DNA of 64,000 nt, from the NCBI GenBank assembly GCA_007750655.1, contig CP036290.1, forward strand, positions 4,890,744-4,954,743, given 5' to 3'. The notes beneath the pieces are model-generated. The model saw nothing but the letters and a program-made list of their open reading frames with translations, was not told the DNA's origin and did not search any database. This DNA comes from Rohdeia mirabilis (GTDB taxonomy: Bacteria; Planctomycetota; UBA1135; GCA-002686595). A program made the position numbers and the translations under genes. The stretch's first letter is position 1, and every line of letters starts with the position of its first letter. Shown one piece after another: positions 1-8,351 of this stretch.

Positions 1-969
1 GGCGACGATGGCGGCCTTGCCGAGCAGGACGAGGACCACGACCAGGGCCACGGCGCCGGCGTGGTCGGCGATCCAGATCGGGTCGCCCAGCATGCCGACC
101 GAGGCGAAGAACAGCGTGACGAACAGCACGCGGAGGGCGCTCACGTCCGAGCGGATCTGGGTCGCGAAGGGCGACTCGGCGAGCATGATCCCGGCGATGA
201 AGGCACCGAGGGCGGGCGAGACGTCGACGGCGTGCGCCGCAGCCGCGGACCCGAGGGCGAGCGTCGCGGCCAGGAGCACGAGCAGCTCGCGGTCGCGGGC
301 GAAGTTCATCCCGGCGACGACGCGCGCGAGCAGACGGTTCAGAACCAGGTGGAAGCCGCCCACGAGCGCCACGAGCAGAGCGACGGCCTCGAGGAGGCGC
401 ACACCGATCTCGCCCGCTCCCCCTTCGCCCCCCATGACCGTGACCAGCAGCACGAGCGGCACCACCGAGACGTCCTGCATCAACAGGATCCCGAGGGCCG
501 ACCGTCCGTGGACGGAGTCGAGCTCCGTGCGGTCGATCAGGATCCGCAGCACGCTCGCCGTGGACGACAGGGCGACGATCGCGCCCACGGCGAGGGCCGT
601 GCGGACTTCGTACCCGAAGGCCATCGCGACGAGACTCGCCAGAGCGAGGGTCGCGACGACCTGCAGACTGCCACCCACGAGCGCGATGCGGCCGAGCTTG
701 AGCAGACGCGAGACGGAGAACTCGAGCCCGATCGCGAACAGGAGCAGCGAGACGCCGAGCTCCGCGATGACGGGCAGCCCCGATTCCGCCTCGACGATGC
801 CGAGGACACCCGGGCCGAGCAGCGCGCCCGCCGCCAGGTAGCCGAGGATCGCGGACTGCCGCAGCCGCTCGGAGACGATCGCCAGAGCGAGCGCCACCCC
901 GAGCAGCACGAGGATCTGGAGGAGGATCGACCAGGCGGCGGGGTCGGCGGCGGCGAGCGCGAGCGGCAT
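1..969 (-). CDS. Kef-type cation:proton antiporter, C-terminus cut by window edge
   Basis: Reading leftward from an ATG at 969, 323 codons stay open to the window edge, so the gene is partial. The product is almost entirely hydrophobic helices: an N-terminal segment SILLQILVLLGVALAL, then AILGYLAAGALLGPGVLG, ELGVSLLLFAIGLEFS and later SPALGAFIAGIMLAESPF. These are hallmarks of the CPA2 (KefB/KefC, Na+/H+ exchanger PF00999) transporter fold, which swaps K+ or Na+ for H+ across the inner membrane. Only the membrane part is visible; a C-terminal TrkA-N/RCK domain may follow outside the window. It starts 11 bp after the stop of the S9 peptidase gene on the same strand, so the two are probably cotranscribed. 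The family is clear; the ion is not. Confidence 0.85.
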   Translation of the reverse strand, partial: MPLALAAADPAAWSILLQILVLLGVALALAIVSERLRQSAILGYLAAGALLGPGVLGIVEAESGLPVIAELGVSLLLFAIGLEFSVSRLLKLGRIALVGGSLQVVATLALASLVAMAFGYEVRTALAVGAIVALSSTASVLRILIDRTELDSVHGRSALGILLMQDVSVVPLVLLVTVMGGEGGAGEIGVRLLEAVALLVALVGGFHLVLNRLLARVVAGMNFARDRELLVLLAATLALGSAAAAHAVDVSPALGAFIAGIMLAESPFATQIRSDVSALRVLFVTLFFASVGMLGDPIWIADHAGAVALVVVLVLLGKAAIVA

Positions 970-979
970 GGGGACGACG

Positions 980-3091
980 TTACTCGTTCGACGTCGCGTC
1001 CCCGTCCGTCTCGCGCCCCGGATCGTGGCGTTCGAACCACTCGAGGATGTGGACGACCTTCGCGATCAGGTTGCTGGGTCGAGCGGTGATGCCGTGGCTG
1101 GCGCCGGGGATCCGCACCATGGCGGTGTCGATCTTGCGCAGCTTGAGCGCTTGATAGAACTGCTCCGTCTCGCTGATCGGGGTGCGCAGGTCGTCCTCGC
1201 CGGTCAGCAACATCGTCGGCGTCGTGACGTTGCCGACGCGACTGATGGGCGACCGCGCGAGGTAGGTCCCGGGCGCCTCCCAGGGCATGGCGCCGAACCA
1301 GTACTTGGCGAAGTAGAGGTAGGCGTCCGCGGTCAGGACGAAGCTGTACCAGTTGATGACCGGCTTGGCGACGACGGCCGCCGCGAAGCGATCGGTGGTG
1401 CCGACGATCCAGGCCGTCAGGACGCCGCCGCCCGATCCCCCCGTCACGAAGAGACGTTCGGGATCCACGTAGCCGCGCTCGATCACCGCGTCGACGCCGT
1501 CCATCAAGTCGTCGTAGTCGTGCCCGGGATAGGCGTGGTGGATCTCGTTGCCGAAGTCCGCGCCGTAGCTCGTGCTGCCGCGCGGGTTCATGTAGAGCAC
1601 CACGTAGCCGGCGGCCGCGAACAGCTGGCACTCGGCCGTGAAGCGCGGTCCGTAGTTGAGGAACGGGCCGCCGTGGATCTCGAGGATCAGCGGGTACTGC
1701 TGCTCGGGGTCGAAGTCGGGCGGCGTGACGATCCAGCCCTGCAGCTCGAGACCGTCGTGCGACGACTCGAAGCGAATCTCCTCGACGGCGCCCAGATCGC
1801 GGTTCCCGAGCAGATCCTCGTTGAGCTGGGTGACCTGGACGAGTTCGCCGTCCGCGCGCCGCACGAAGACGTCGGCCGGGCGTGCGGGCGACGTGCGATT
1901 GACCGCGATCGAGCCGTCGCGCGCCTGGGTGTACGAGCCGCTCGGATACGGACGGCCGAGCGACGTGCCGCCCAGGTCCTCGATCAGAACGTCCTGTCCG
2001 ATCGGAGCGCCACCGATCACGACCTTGGTGCGCGCCAGCTTCGTGACGCCGAAGTCGTCGAAGGTGTAGAGCACGTGCGCACCGTCGGGCGACCACTCGA
2101 TGGAATCGATGCTGCGATCGAACGAATGGCGAAAGCGCACCGTGCCGTCGCGATCGGCGACGAACAGCTCGTTCTGCTGATAGCCGAGCAGACGGTCCTC
2201 GAAACCCGTGAACGCGATCCAGCGGCCGTCCGGCGAGACGACGGGCGAGGACTCGGGACCCGGCGCGTCGGTGAGCCGCTTCATCTCGCCCGTCGCGACG
2301 ATCACCTCGTACAGGTCGCTCTGGTTCGTCGCGTACTCGGGCTCGTCGCCGCGGTAGCTCGACACGAGGATCGACGCGCCGTCCGGTGTCCAACTCGGCG
2401 TGCCGTTGACGTCGAACGCGCCGTGCGTCAGTTGGCGCGGCGTGCCGCCCTCGGCCGGAACCACGAACAGCTGGGTGTGTTCCGGTTCGACGAATCCCGA
2501 CCCGTCCGAACGATAGTCGACCGTGTCGATCACGCGCGCCGGTTCGGCCCACTCGGCGCCCTTCGGCTTGGCGGGCATGGACGCGAACGACTCGCTCTCT
2601 GCCGGTACGCCCATGAGGAACGCGATCCAGCGTCCGTCGGGCGACCACGAGAGCCGGCCCGGTGAACTGGTGAGCCGCGTCAGGCTCGCCGTCTCGCCGG
2701 TGTCCATCCACCGACACCACAGCTGGACCGAGCCCTCTTCGCTGGACAGGTACACCAAGCGGTCTCCGCTCGGCGACCAGCGCGGCGACCCGTTGTAGGC
2801 GGTGCCGCTCGTCAGCGGCCGATGTCCGGACCCGTCCGTTCCGACGATCCAGAGGTTGCCGCGCCGCCGGTCCTTCATGACGTCGAAGAACGTGCGGACG
2901 TAGACCACGTGCTCGCCGTCGGGCGCGATGCGCGGATCGTCGGCGTACTCGAGGTCGAACACGTCCATCAGCTCGAGCGGACGCGTGGCCTGGGTTGCCG
3001 AGTCCGTGTCGCGCGCGGCGGCGGCGGTGACGTCTTGCGGCGGATGGGCGAGCGCGCACAGCGCGGCGGTGAGGAGCAACGAGGTGGTCAT
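980..3091 (-). CDS. S9 family (prolyl oligopeptidase-type) exported peptidase
   Basis: 703 residues. A hydrophobic N-terminus (MTTSLLLTAALCALAH) suggests export. Residues about 50-400 carry WSPDGRW / VSPDGRWIAF-type TolB/WD40 blades, the beta-propeller that gates S9 peptidases. The C-terminal alpha/beta hydrolase domain has the nucleophile motif GGSGGG (Ser about 553), an Asp in GEDDLRTP (about 634) and a His in GASHGI (about 666), giving a complete Ser-Asp-His triad. Length and order match the S9C acylaminoacyl-peptidase/DPP-like group, which releases short N-terminal peptides. It lies 11 bp upstream of the antiporter gene. The start at 3091 is chosen because the signal-like segment begins there; reading frame upstream of it does not look coding. 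Confidence 0.92.
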   Translation of the reverse strand: MTTSLLLTAALCALAHPPQDVTAAAARDTDSATQATRPLELMDVFDLEYADDPRIAPDGEHVVYVRTFFDVMKDRRRGNLWIVGTDGSGHRPLTSGTAYNGSPRWSPSGDRLVYLSSEEGSVQLWCRWMDTGETASLTRLTSSPGRLSWSPDGRWIAFLMGVPAESESFASMPAKPKGAEWAEPARVIDTVDYRSDGSGFVEPEHTQLFVVPAEGGTPRQLTHGAFDVNGTPSWTPDGASILVSSYRGDEPEYATNQSDLYEVIVATGEMKRLTDAPGPESSPVVSPDGRWIAFTGFEDRLLGYQQNELFVADRDGTVRFRHSFDRSIDSIEWSPDGAHVLYTFDDFGVTKLARTKVVIGGAPIGQDVLIEDLGGTSLGRPYPSGSYTQARDGSIAVNRTSPARPADVFVRRADGELVQVTQLNEDLLGNRDLGAVEEIRFESSHDGLELQGWIVTPPDFDPEQQYPLILEIHGGPFLNYGPRFTAECQLFAAAGYVVLYMNPRGSTSYGADFGNEIHHAYPGHDYDDLMDGVDAVIERGYVDPERLFVTGGSGGGVLTAWIVGTTDRFAAAVVAKPVINWYSFVLTADAYLYFAKYWFGAMPWEAPGTYLARSPISRVGNVTTPTMLLTGEDDLRTPISETEQFYQALKLRKIDTAMVRIPGASHGITARPSNLIAKVVHILEWFERHDPGRETDGDATSNE

Positions 3092-3200
3092 GGCGCGACC
3101 ACCCTAGCGCGCCAGCGGTTCGTTTCCCGTGCAGGCGCTTCGCGATCGATCCCGTGCATCGGCCCGCGCGGATCCGGCGACCGCGGTGCACACTCTCGCC

Positions 3201-3605
3201 ATGATCCAGCTCCGAACCCTGGCCGCGGTCGCGCTCGCCCTGGTGTCGGCCGGGTGCGAGGCCGAGATTCCGCCGGCCGCCCAGACCGAGTCCGCTCTGA
3301 CCGAAACGCTCCAGCGGCTCGACATGTTCGCCGCGACGCATGGGCGTCTGCCCGCGGTGCTGAGCGAGTTGGCCGACCGGCACGGGCACGCGAACCGCAC
3401 CGTCGACGGCTGGGGGAACCCGCTCCAGTACTCGGTCGACGCGGACGGCATTCTGACCCTGCGCAGCCTGGGCTCGGACGGCGCTCCGGGCGGGCAGAGA
3501 CTGGCCGCCGACGTAGAACGGCGACTGCGCACCCGGCGCGACGACGGCTCGCTCTGGGCGGGCTCGGCGACCTGGATCATGGACGCCGTGGTCCGCGAAC
3601 CCTGA
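3201..3605 (+). CDS. lipoprotein with GspG-like pseudopilin C-terminal domain
   Basis: 134 residues from the ATG at 3201; an ATG at 3129 in the same frame would add an unsupported arginine-rich extension. The N-terminus MIQLRTLAAVALALVSAGC is a signal peptide ending in a lipobox (VSAGC), so the protein should be lipidated and anchored to a membrane. Residues about 75-110 (VDGWGNPLQYSVDADG ... LRSLGSDGAPGG) match the beta-rich C-terminal domain of type II secretion major pseudopilins (T2SSG: DPWGNPY ... SLGADG). The N-terminal pilin helix and prepilin peptidase site are absent, so this is not a normal GspG. It diverges from the S9 peptidase gene. The role is unknown. Confidence 0.75.
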   Translation: MIQLRTLAAVALALVSAGCEAEIPPAAQTESALTETLQRLDMFAATHGRLPAVLSELADRHGHANRTVDGWGNPLQYSVDADGILTLRSLGSDGAPGGQRLAADVERRLRTRRDDGSLWAGSATWIMDAVVREP

Positions 3606-3655
3606 GCGCCGCCCCGGTTCGAGCGAACATCGCGTGGCGGGGCTAGGCTGGGTGA

Positions 3656-4390
3656 ATGGCCGCCAAACCCACCACGATCGCCGGATACCTCGCCGCGCTC
3701 ACCGATGAACGCCGCGCCGCGATCAACAGCATTCGCGCGGTCATCAATCGGTACCTCGACCCGCGCTTCGCCGAAGGCATGCAGTACGGAATGCCGGCCT
3801 GGTTCCTGCCCCACTCGGAGTATCCGGGCGGCTACCACTGCGACCCGAAGCAACCGCTGCCCTTCGCGAGCATCGCGTCGCAGAAGAGCCACATCGGCAT
3901 CTACCTCTTCTGCATCTACACGAACCCCGCGGAGAAGGAGCAGTTCGAGAAGGAGTGGGCGGCCACGGGCAAGCGTCTCAACATGGGCGCGAGCTGCGTG
4001 CGCGTGAAGAAGCTCGAGGACGTGCCGCTCGACGTCCTGGGCCGGGCGATCAAGCGCATGACCGCCAAGAAGTTCGTGGCGAGCTACGAGGCGGCGCGAG
4101 CCGGTTCGGCCAGCGCGCGCGGCACCAAGAAGAAGGCGGCGAGCGCGAAGAAGGTCGCCAAGAAGGCTCCGACGAAGAGCGCGGCAGTCGCGAAGGCCCG
4201 TGGTTCCAAGGCGGCGACCAGCGCCGCGGCGAAGTCGAAGACGAAGACGAAGAAGGCCGTCGAGAAGGCGGCCACGAAGCCTGCGGCGAAACCTGCGAAG
4301 AAGGTCGCGAAGAAGGTCGCCGCGAAAGGAGCGACGCGCCGGACGCCGGCTCGCGCGAAGGTCACGAAGAAGGTCGCGCGGAAGACCTGA
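3656..4390 (+). CDS. DUF1801 (YdhG-like) protein with lysine/alanine-rich histone H1-like tail
   Basis: 244 residues. Residues 1-145 form a DUF1801 domain (TIAGYLAALTDERR, GMQYGMPAWF, SHIGIYLFCIY, GKRLNMGASCVRVKKLED), a fold shared with YdhG/FrnE-type proteins of uncertain function. From about residue 150 the sequence changes to a 95-residue low-complexity tail of AKK, KKA and TKS repeats, like bacterial histone H1-like DNA-binding tails. The tail is highly basic and probably binds nucleic acid; this is inferred from composition. A TAGGCT box ends 6 nt before the ATG with no Shine-Dalgarno, so the transcript may be leaderless. The gene converges on the hydrolase gene. Confidence 0.85.
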   Translation: MAAKPTTIAGYLAALTDERRAAINSIRAVINRYLDPRFAEGMQYGMPAWFLPHSEYPGGYHCDPKQPLPFASIASQKSHIGIYLFCIYTNPAEKEQFEKEWAATGKRLNMGASCVRVKKLEDVPLDVLGRAIKRMTAKKFVASYEAARAGSASARGTKKKAASAKKVAKKAPTKSAAVAKARGSKAATSAAAKSKTKTKKAVEKAATKPAAKPAKKVAKKVAAKGATRRTPARAKVTKKVARKT

Positions 4391-4397
4391 ACGTCCG

Positions 4398-5300
4398 TCA
4401 GAGCGACCGCTCCAGGAAACCGAGCGTCACGTCGAGCGCTTCGCGCAGCGTGGGACGCCGCTCGCGGGCGCGCCAGGTATCCGCACGCGCGCCGAAGTTG
4501 TGGCCGGCCCCGTCCACCAGGTGCAGCGTGGTCGGCGCCACGCGAGTGGACTCGATCGCGGCGACGAAAGCGCGCGCCTCGTCCTGGGTCGTGGCTCGAT
4601 CCCGCGCGCCGTTGACGATCAACAGCGGCCCGTCGAACCGCCGCGCAGCCGCTCTCAGGTCGTAGCGACCCGCGTTCTCCGTGAAGTCGTGGAAGAGGTC
4701 GCGCTCGAGCTTCCAGGTCCGGCCGTCGGCCAGACGCACTTCGAGCACGCCGTTCTCGGCCCACTCGACCAGACGGTCGGGGTCGTAGCGCCCGACGTGG
4801 CCTCCGGCCGACCAACCGACGACTGCGCGGTAGCCGCCGACCTCGCTGGCGTGGACGAGGGCCATCGCGGCGCCACGGCTGTGTCCGAACAGGGCCCCGC
4901 GCGTGGGATCGACGCCCGGCACGCACCCCGACCGCACGAGCTCGGTCACGGCGGCCACGTCGTCGAGCTCCTGGGCGTAGGTGTTCGTCGCGAAACCGAC
5001 CTCGTCGTCGAGCGCCCAGGATCGCCCGCGATCGGTGCCGCGCACCCCGCCTCCGGACAGGTCGAACAGGACCGTGGCGATTCCGCGCTGGGCCAGCTCC
5101 TCGGCCAGGACGGGGAAGAAGCCCCAGCTCATGGACGTGAGGTAGCCGTGGACCGCCACCACGTGCGCGCGGGGCGCGGACCCTTCCGGCGCGGCGCCGA
5201 CCACGCGCCCGCGGACCACGGGGCGCGCGCCGTCCCGCCGAACGCGCGCATGGGGCAGCTCGAGTTCGAACGCCTGTCCCGGCGGCAACGCGCGAGTCAC
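4398..5300 (-). CDS. alpha/beta hydrolase
   Basis: 300 residues from a GTG at 5300 whose GTGA overlaps the stop of the acyltransferase gene upstream; this coupling decides the start. The sequence shows the alpha/beta hydrolase core: an oxyanion-hole strand VVAVHGYLTSMSWG, the nucleophile elbow GHSRGAA, an acid-bearing strand LLIVNGARD and the catalytic His in DGAGHNFGA near the C-terminus. The resemblance is to dienelactone-hydrolase/peptidase S15-like esterases; the substrate cannot be read from the sequence. Cotranscription with the acyltransferase suggests a lipid or envelope link, which is inference. Confidence 0.85.
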   Translation of the reverse strand: MTRALPPGQAFELELPHARVRRDGARPVVRGRVVGAAPEGSAPRAHVVAVHGYLTSMSWGFFPVLAEELAQRGIATVLFDLSGGGVRGTDRGRSWALDDEVGFATNTYAQELDDVAAVTELVRSGCVPGVDPTRGALFGHSRGAAMALVHASEVGGYRAVVGWSAGGHVGRYDPDRLVEWAENGVLEVRLADGRTWKLERDLFHDFTENAGRYDLRAAARRFDGPLLIVNGARDRATTQDEARAFVAAIESTRVAPTTLHLVDGAGHNFGARADTWRARERRPTLREALDVTLGFLERSL

Positions 5301-6109
5301 TCGCGCGCTCCTCGGCGATCGTCTTCGGTGGTCGCCACGGCGGCGGAGTCGGCGTCGGTCGTTCCCAGCGGGACCGCTGCGCCGTCGGTCGCCTCGGCGC
5401 GCCCGGCCGCAACGTCCCCGCCCGCGACGCGACCGGCGTCGACCTCGCGTTCGAGCAGGGCCGTGCGCACCGCGTCCGTGAACGTCTCCATCTCGGCGTC
5501 GTCGGCCCGTCGGTCGCACCACATCGGTTCGCCGTACACGATTCCAATGCGCGCGAACGGCTTGGGGATCACGAAGCGGTCCCAACTCGGCAGGACCCAC
5601 CCGCTGTTCGTCGCGAAACCGATCGGCACCACGGGATAGCCGGTCGCGCGCGACATCCACGCCAGGCCCGCATTCATGCGGTGCAGAGGTCCGCGCGGAC
5701 CGTCCGGCGTCACGACCACGCCCCGCCCCTGCTTCAGGTCGCGCAGCATCTCGCGCAGGGCCCGCGGAGCGCCGCGACTCGTCGATCCACGCACGGTGCC
5801 GAACCCGAAGCGCCCGAGCAGTCGGTGCATCAACTCGCCGTCCTTGCTGTGCGAGACGAGGATCGAGAGGTCGTGCCCCTGGTGGGCGACGATCCCGAGC
5901 ACCATGCGACCGTGCCACAGAGCGAGTAGGTAGCCGTCGCTCGAGCGGACGGACGCGAAGTGCTCCTCGCCCTCGACCTCGGTCTTCCAGGTCCGCGCCA
6001 TCAGACGCAGGAACGGCGGTCCGACCCGCCCGATGCTGCGCAGCGCCAGTCGGCGCACGGGCCGACGGATGCGGCTCCAGAGGCGACGAGAAAGTGGTTT
6101 GGACGACAC
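5297..6109 (-). CDS. DUF374 lysophospholipid acyltransferase-family protein
   Basis: 270 residues from a GTG at 6109 (VSSKPLSRR). The frame stays open further upstream, but that extension is compositionally non-protein-like. Recognisable are LLALWHGRMVLG (the HX(n) acyltransferase His region), DLSILVSHSKDGEL, RGSTSRGAPRALREML and VVVTPDGPRGP, the diagnostic block of DUF374/LPLAT-like proteins related to KDO-lipid A and phosphate acyltransferases. The protein should act at the inner face of the cytoplasmic membrane, moving an acyl chain onto a lipid. The last 40 residues are an Ala/Asp-rich tail of unknown role. Translation is coupled to the downstream hydrolase gene (GTGA overlap). Confidence 0.8.
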   Translation of the reverse strand: MSSKPLSRRLWSRIRRPVRRLALRSIGRVGPPFLRLMARTWKTEVEGEEHFASVRSSDGYLLALWHGRMVLGIVAHQGHDLSILVSHSKDGELMHRLLGRFGFGTVRGSTSRGAPRALREMLRDLKQGRGVVVTPDGPRGPLHRMNAGLAWMSRATGYPVVPIGFATNSGWVLPSWDRFVIPKPFARIGIVYGEPMWCDRRADDAEMETFTDAVRTALLEREVDAGRVAGGDVAAGRAEATDGAAVPLGTTDADSAAVATTEDDRRGARE

Positions 6110-6416
6110 GGAGGGGACCTCGCGAGCACGATGCGGAACGGTCCGGGCCGGAGCAAGGGATGGACGTGGATCCGACTCACCGACCGCGGCGCGAGGACCG
6201 GAACCGCGCGGGACACGGTGCCCCGAGGGTCGCGTGCACGTGCTGCGATCGCGTCGACCTCCACGTTCGACCGCGCGTTCTCCGAGCAACTGCGGTGAAT
6301 GCGAACGCCTGGGCCGGGAACTGCTAGGCTGCGCGACGCGCTCGGTCGCCTGGCCGCTGCACCGCTCACGTTCCGCACCTCTCGAGCTCCACTCGACCCT
6401 CCCGACCGGCCCCCGC
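6110..6416. other. divergent intergenic region
   Basis: About 307 bp between the acyltransferase gene (minus) and the acidic small protein gene (plus). It should hold both promoters. A GCTAGGCT box at about 6323 resembles the TANNNT boxes found just upstream of other genes here, but it is about 90 nt from the next ATG. No RNA gene or repeat is seen. Confidence 0.4.
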
Positions 6417-6722
6417 ATGGCGACCATCAAGACGCTCGCGCACTTCCTCGACCAACTCGACGAGTCCGACATCCATTACCACCTCTCCAGCGTGCGCGAG
6501 AGTTCGGTGCAGGTGTCGGTGACCGTCGAGGACGAACACTGGGAGTTCGAGTTCCAGGCCGACGGCAAGGTCGAGGTCCAGGTCTTCGTCAGCGAAGGCG
6601 AGATCGAGGACGAGACCGGCCTGACCCGCTTCATCGAGGAGCACGTGGTCGAGGGCGAGGAGGAGTTCGAGGACGACGAGGAAGAGGACGACGAAGAAGA
6701 AGAAGACGACGACGAGGCCTGA
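6417..6722 (+). CDS. small amphipathic protein with poly-acidic C-terminal tail
   Basis: 101 residues from ATG 6417 (MATIKTLAHFLDQLDESDIH). The first 75 residues look like a compact alpha/beta domain (VQVSVTVEDEHWEFEFQADG, KVEVQVFVSEGEI). The last 25 are almost only Asp and Glu. This layout recalls small cytosolic acidic-tailed proteins, but I do not recognise a family. The start is chosen at the ATG because earlier in-frame codons would encode an Arg/Ser-rich run. It is the first of five small genes running rightward (6417-8347). Confidence 0.7.
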   Translation: MATIKTLAHFLDQLDESDIHYHLSSVRESSVQVSVTVEDEHWEFEFQADGKVEVQVFVSEGEIEDETGLTRFIEEHVVEGEEEFEDDEEEDDEEEEDDDEA

Positions 6723-6821
6723 GCTTCGAGCCGAGGACCCCGCGACCACGTGCCTGCGACGGGCCCTCGAATCGACGACCTGCGCAGGCGTGGCCCGAAC
6801 CGACCCGTGACCGGCGACGTG

Positions 6822-7016
6822 ATGGAGAAGCAACCAAGTTCGAAGTCGAGCTGCGGATGCTGCGGCGGCGGCGTCTTCGGAAGCATCGGTGCCGTGCTGG
6901 CCGCCCTGCTCAGCTACAAGGTGAACGGCAGCATCCTGTGGGCCCTCGTCCACGCCTTCCTGAGCTGGTTCTACGTGATCTACCACTGGCTGACGTATGG
7001 CGAGCTGATGCCGTGA
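6822..7016 (+). CDS. small membrane protein with Cys/Gly-rich N-terminus
   Basis: 64 residues from ATG 6822 (a GTG at 6807 is an alternative). After a polar start (MEKQPSSKSS) comes CGCCGGG, then GSIGAVLAALLSYKV and ILWALVHAFLSWFYVIYHWL, two probable membrane helices. The CxCC motif could bind metal or be lipidated, but no classical lipobox context is present. It belongs to the short single-domain membrane proteins often left unannotated. No function is assigned. Confidence 0.6.
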   Translation: MEKQPSSKSSCGCCGGGVFGSIGAVLAALLSYKVNGSILWALVHAFLSWFYVIYHWLTYGELMP

Positions 7017-7059
7017 ACGGGCCGCGCGAGCAGACGGGCTCGGTCGCGCGACGATCGCG

Positions 7060-7563
7060 ATGAAGCGTTGCGCCGAACTTCGCGACCTCTCCGAGGACCA
7101 CCACCACGGGCTCGTGCTGGCGCGGCGCTGCCGACGGGCGGCGGCGATCGGCGACCAGAACGTCGTGGCCACGGCCTGGGCCGACGCGCGCCTGCGGTTC
7201 GAACGCGAACTGGCGCCACACTTCGCGGCCGAAGAGGCGGCGCTCCTCCCGGCGTTGCGCGCTGTGGGCGCGAGCGACGTGGCCGATCGCATCGCGTCCG
7301 AGCACGCGGCACTGCGCGCCTCCATGGCACCTGGCGCGGACCGGGGAGCCGGGGCGCTCGACGCCTTCGGGACCCTGCTGCACGACCACATCCGCTTCGA
7401 GGAGCGCGTGGTGTTCGAGCGCGCGCAAGACGTCCTCGACCTCGACGCGCTGGGCGCCGTCCGAGCTGCGCGGAGCACTGCGCCGGTCGAGCGCGTGACC
7501 TGCGATCTGCCCATGGCCCGTGGCGAGGGCGGCACCGACCGCGACGGGCCCGGTGCGAACTAG
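7060..7563 (+). CDS. hemerythrin-like (HHE domain) protein
   Basis: 167 residues. It has the HHE cation-binding pattern: DLSEDHHHGLVLARR at the start, PHFAAEEAALLPAL, IASEHAALR and LLHDHIRFEERVVFE. These are the His and Glu ligands of a diiron four-helix bundle, residues about 10-130, followed by a short disordered tail. Relatives sense or carry O2, NO or iron in the cytosol. It lies 43 bp after the small membrane protein gene and 54 bp before the next one. The family is clear; the ligand and role are not. Confidence 0.85.
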   Translation: MKRCAELRDLSEDHHHGLVLARRCRRAAAIGDQNVVATAWADARLRFERELAPHFAAEEAALLPALRAVGASDVADRIASEHAALRASMAPGADRGAGALDAFGTLLHDHIRFEERVVFERAQDVLDLDALGAVRAARSTAPVERVTCDLPMARGEGGTDRDGPGAN

Positions 7564-7617
7564 GCGCCGCGTCGGGGCGCCGGTAGGGTGCTCGTCGTCG
7601 CCCCCGAGCGTTCCGCC

Positions 7618-7968
7618 ATGAAACTTGCGTCCTCCCTGCCCGTCCTCGCGCGCATCGCCGCCGTGGCGGGCCTCGTCGGCACCGTGCTCTTCGCGACCGC
7701 GGGCGACTTCGACTTCGGCTCCTTCGGCGCGATGGAGTGGGTGCTGTTCCTCTTCTTCCCCGTCGGGCTGGCGCTGGGTCTGGCCTACGGACTCGTCCGG
7801 CCCGGCCGCGGAGGCGCACTCGCCATTCTCGCGATCGCTGGCTTCTACGGCGTCCATCACGCGATTCACGGCGCCTGGCCGAAGGGCCCGATCTTCCTGT
7901 TGCTCGCTTCGCCCGCGCTACTGCTGCTGGTGAGCGCCAAGAAGCGCGGAGACACCGATGGCCGCTGA
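7618..7968 (+). CDS. small membrane protein (four hydrophobic segments)
   Basis: 116 residues from ATG 7618. Hydrophobic stretches at about 8-27 (VLARIAAVAGLVGTVLFAT), 40-60 (WVLFLFFPVGLALGLAYGLV), 67-80 (GALAILAIAGFYGV) and 90-108 (IFLLLASPALLLLV) predict four membrane helices with short loops. This length and spacing fit DUF7670-type small inner-membrane proteins; the assignment is tentative. Its 3' end overlaps the VOC gene start by 11 bp, so the two are translationally coupled. Confidence 0.7.
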   Translation: MKLASSLPVLARIAAVAGLVGTVLFATAGDFDFGSFGAMEWVLFLFFPVGLALGLAYGLVRPGRGGALAILAIAGFYGVHHAIHGAWPKGPIFLLLASPALLLLVSAKKRGDTDGR

Positions 7969-8347
7969 ACTCGGCTCGCTGATCCTCTTCAGCGAGCGCG
8001 TCGAAGCGTTGGCGGCCTTCTATCGGGCGCTCGGCCTCCCGCTCGAGCCCGAGCGACACGGCGACGGCCCGGTGCACCACACCTGCTCGCTGGGCCCGAC
8101 GCACTTCGCCATCTTCGCGGCGCGCTCGGCCAGCAGCGTCGAACCGGCCGCCGATCACCGCGGCGCCGGCGCGCAGTTCCTCGGACTGACCGTGGACGAC
8201 CTCGGCGCCGCCTTCGCGGTGAGTCGCGAACACGGCGCCGAAGTGGTGCAGGAACCGAAGTCCTATCCCTGGGGTCGTCGCGCCCTGGTCCGAGATCCGG
8301 ACGGGCGCGTCGTCGAGCTGTTCGAGCGCCCGCGGGCCGCTCGCTGA
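7958..8347 (+). CDS. VOC (glyoxalase/bleomycin resistance) family protein
   Basis: 129 residues, the usual single-VOC length. It has two beta-alpha-beta-beta-beta modules: LGSLILFSERVEALAAFYRA with LGLPLEP in the first, and GLTVDDLGAAFAVSREHGAEV with ALVRDPDGRVVELFE in the second. The C-terminal DPDG...VELFE block is typical of the metal-binding VOC fold. The first-module metal ligand (usually His near the start) is not obvious. Substrates range from methylglyoxal to fosfomycin and cannot be predicted here. It starts inside the preceding membrane-protein gene (11 bp overlap). Confidence 0.85.
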   Translation: MAAELGSLILFSERVEALAAFYRALGLPLEPERHGDGPVHHTCSLGPTHFAIFAARSASSVEPAADHRGAGAQFLGLTVDDLGAAFAVSREHGAEVVQEPKSYPWGRRALVRDPDGRVVELFERPRAAR

Positions 8348-8351
8348 CCCA

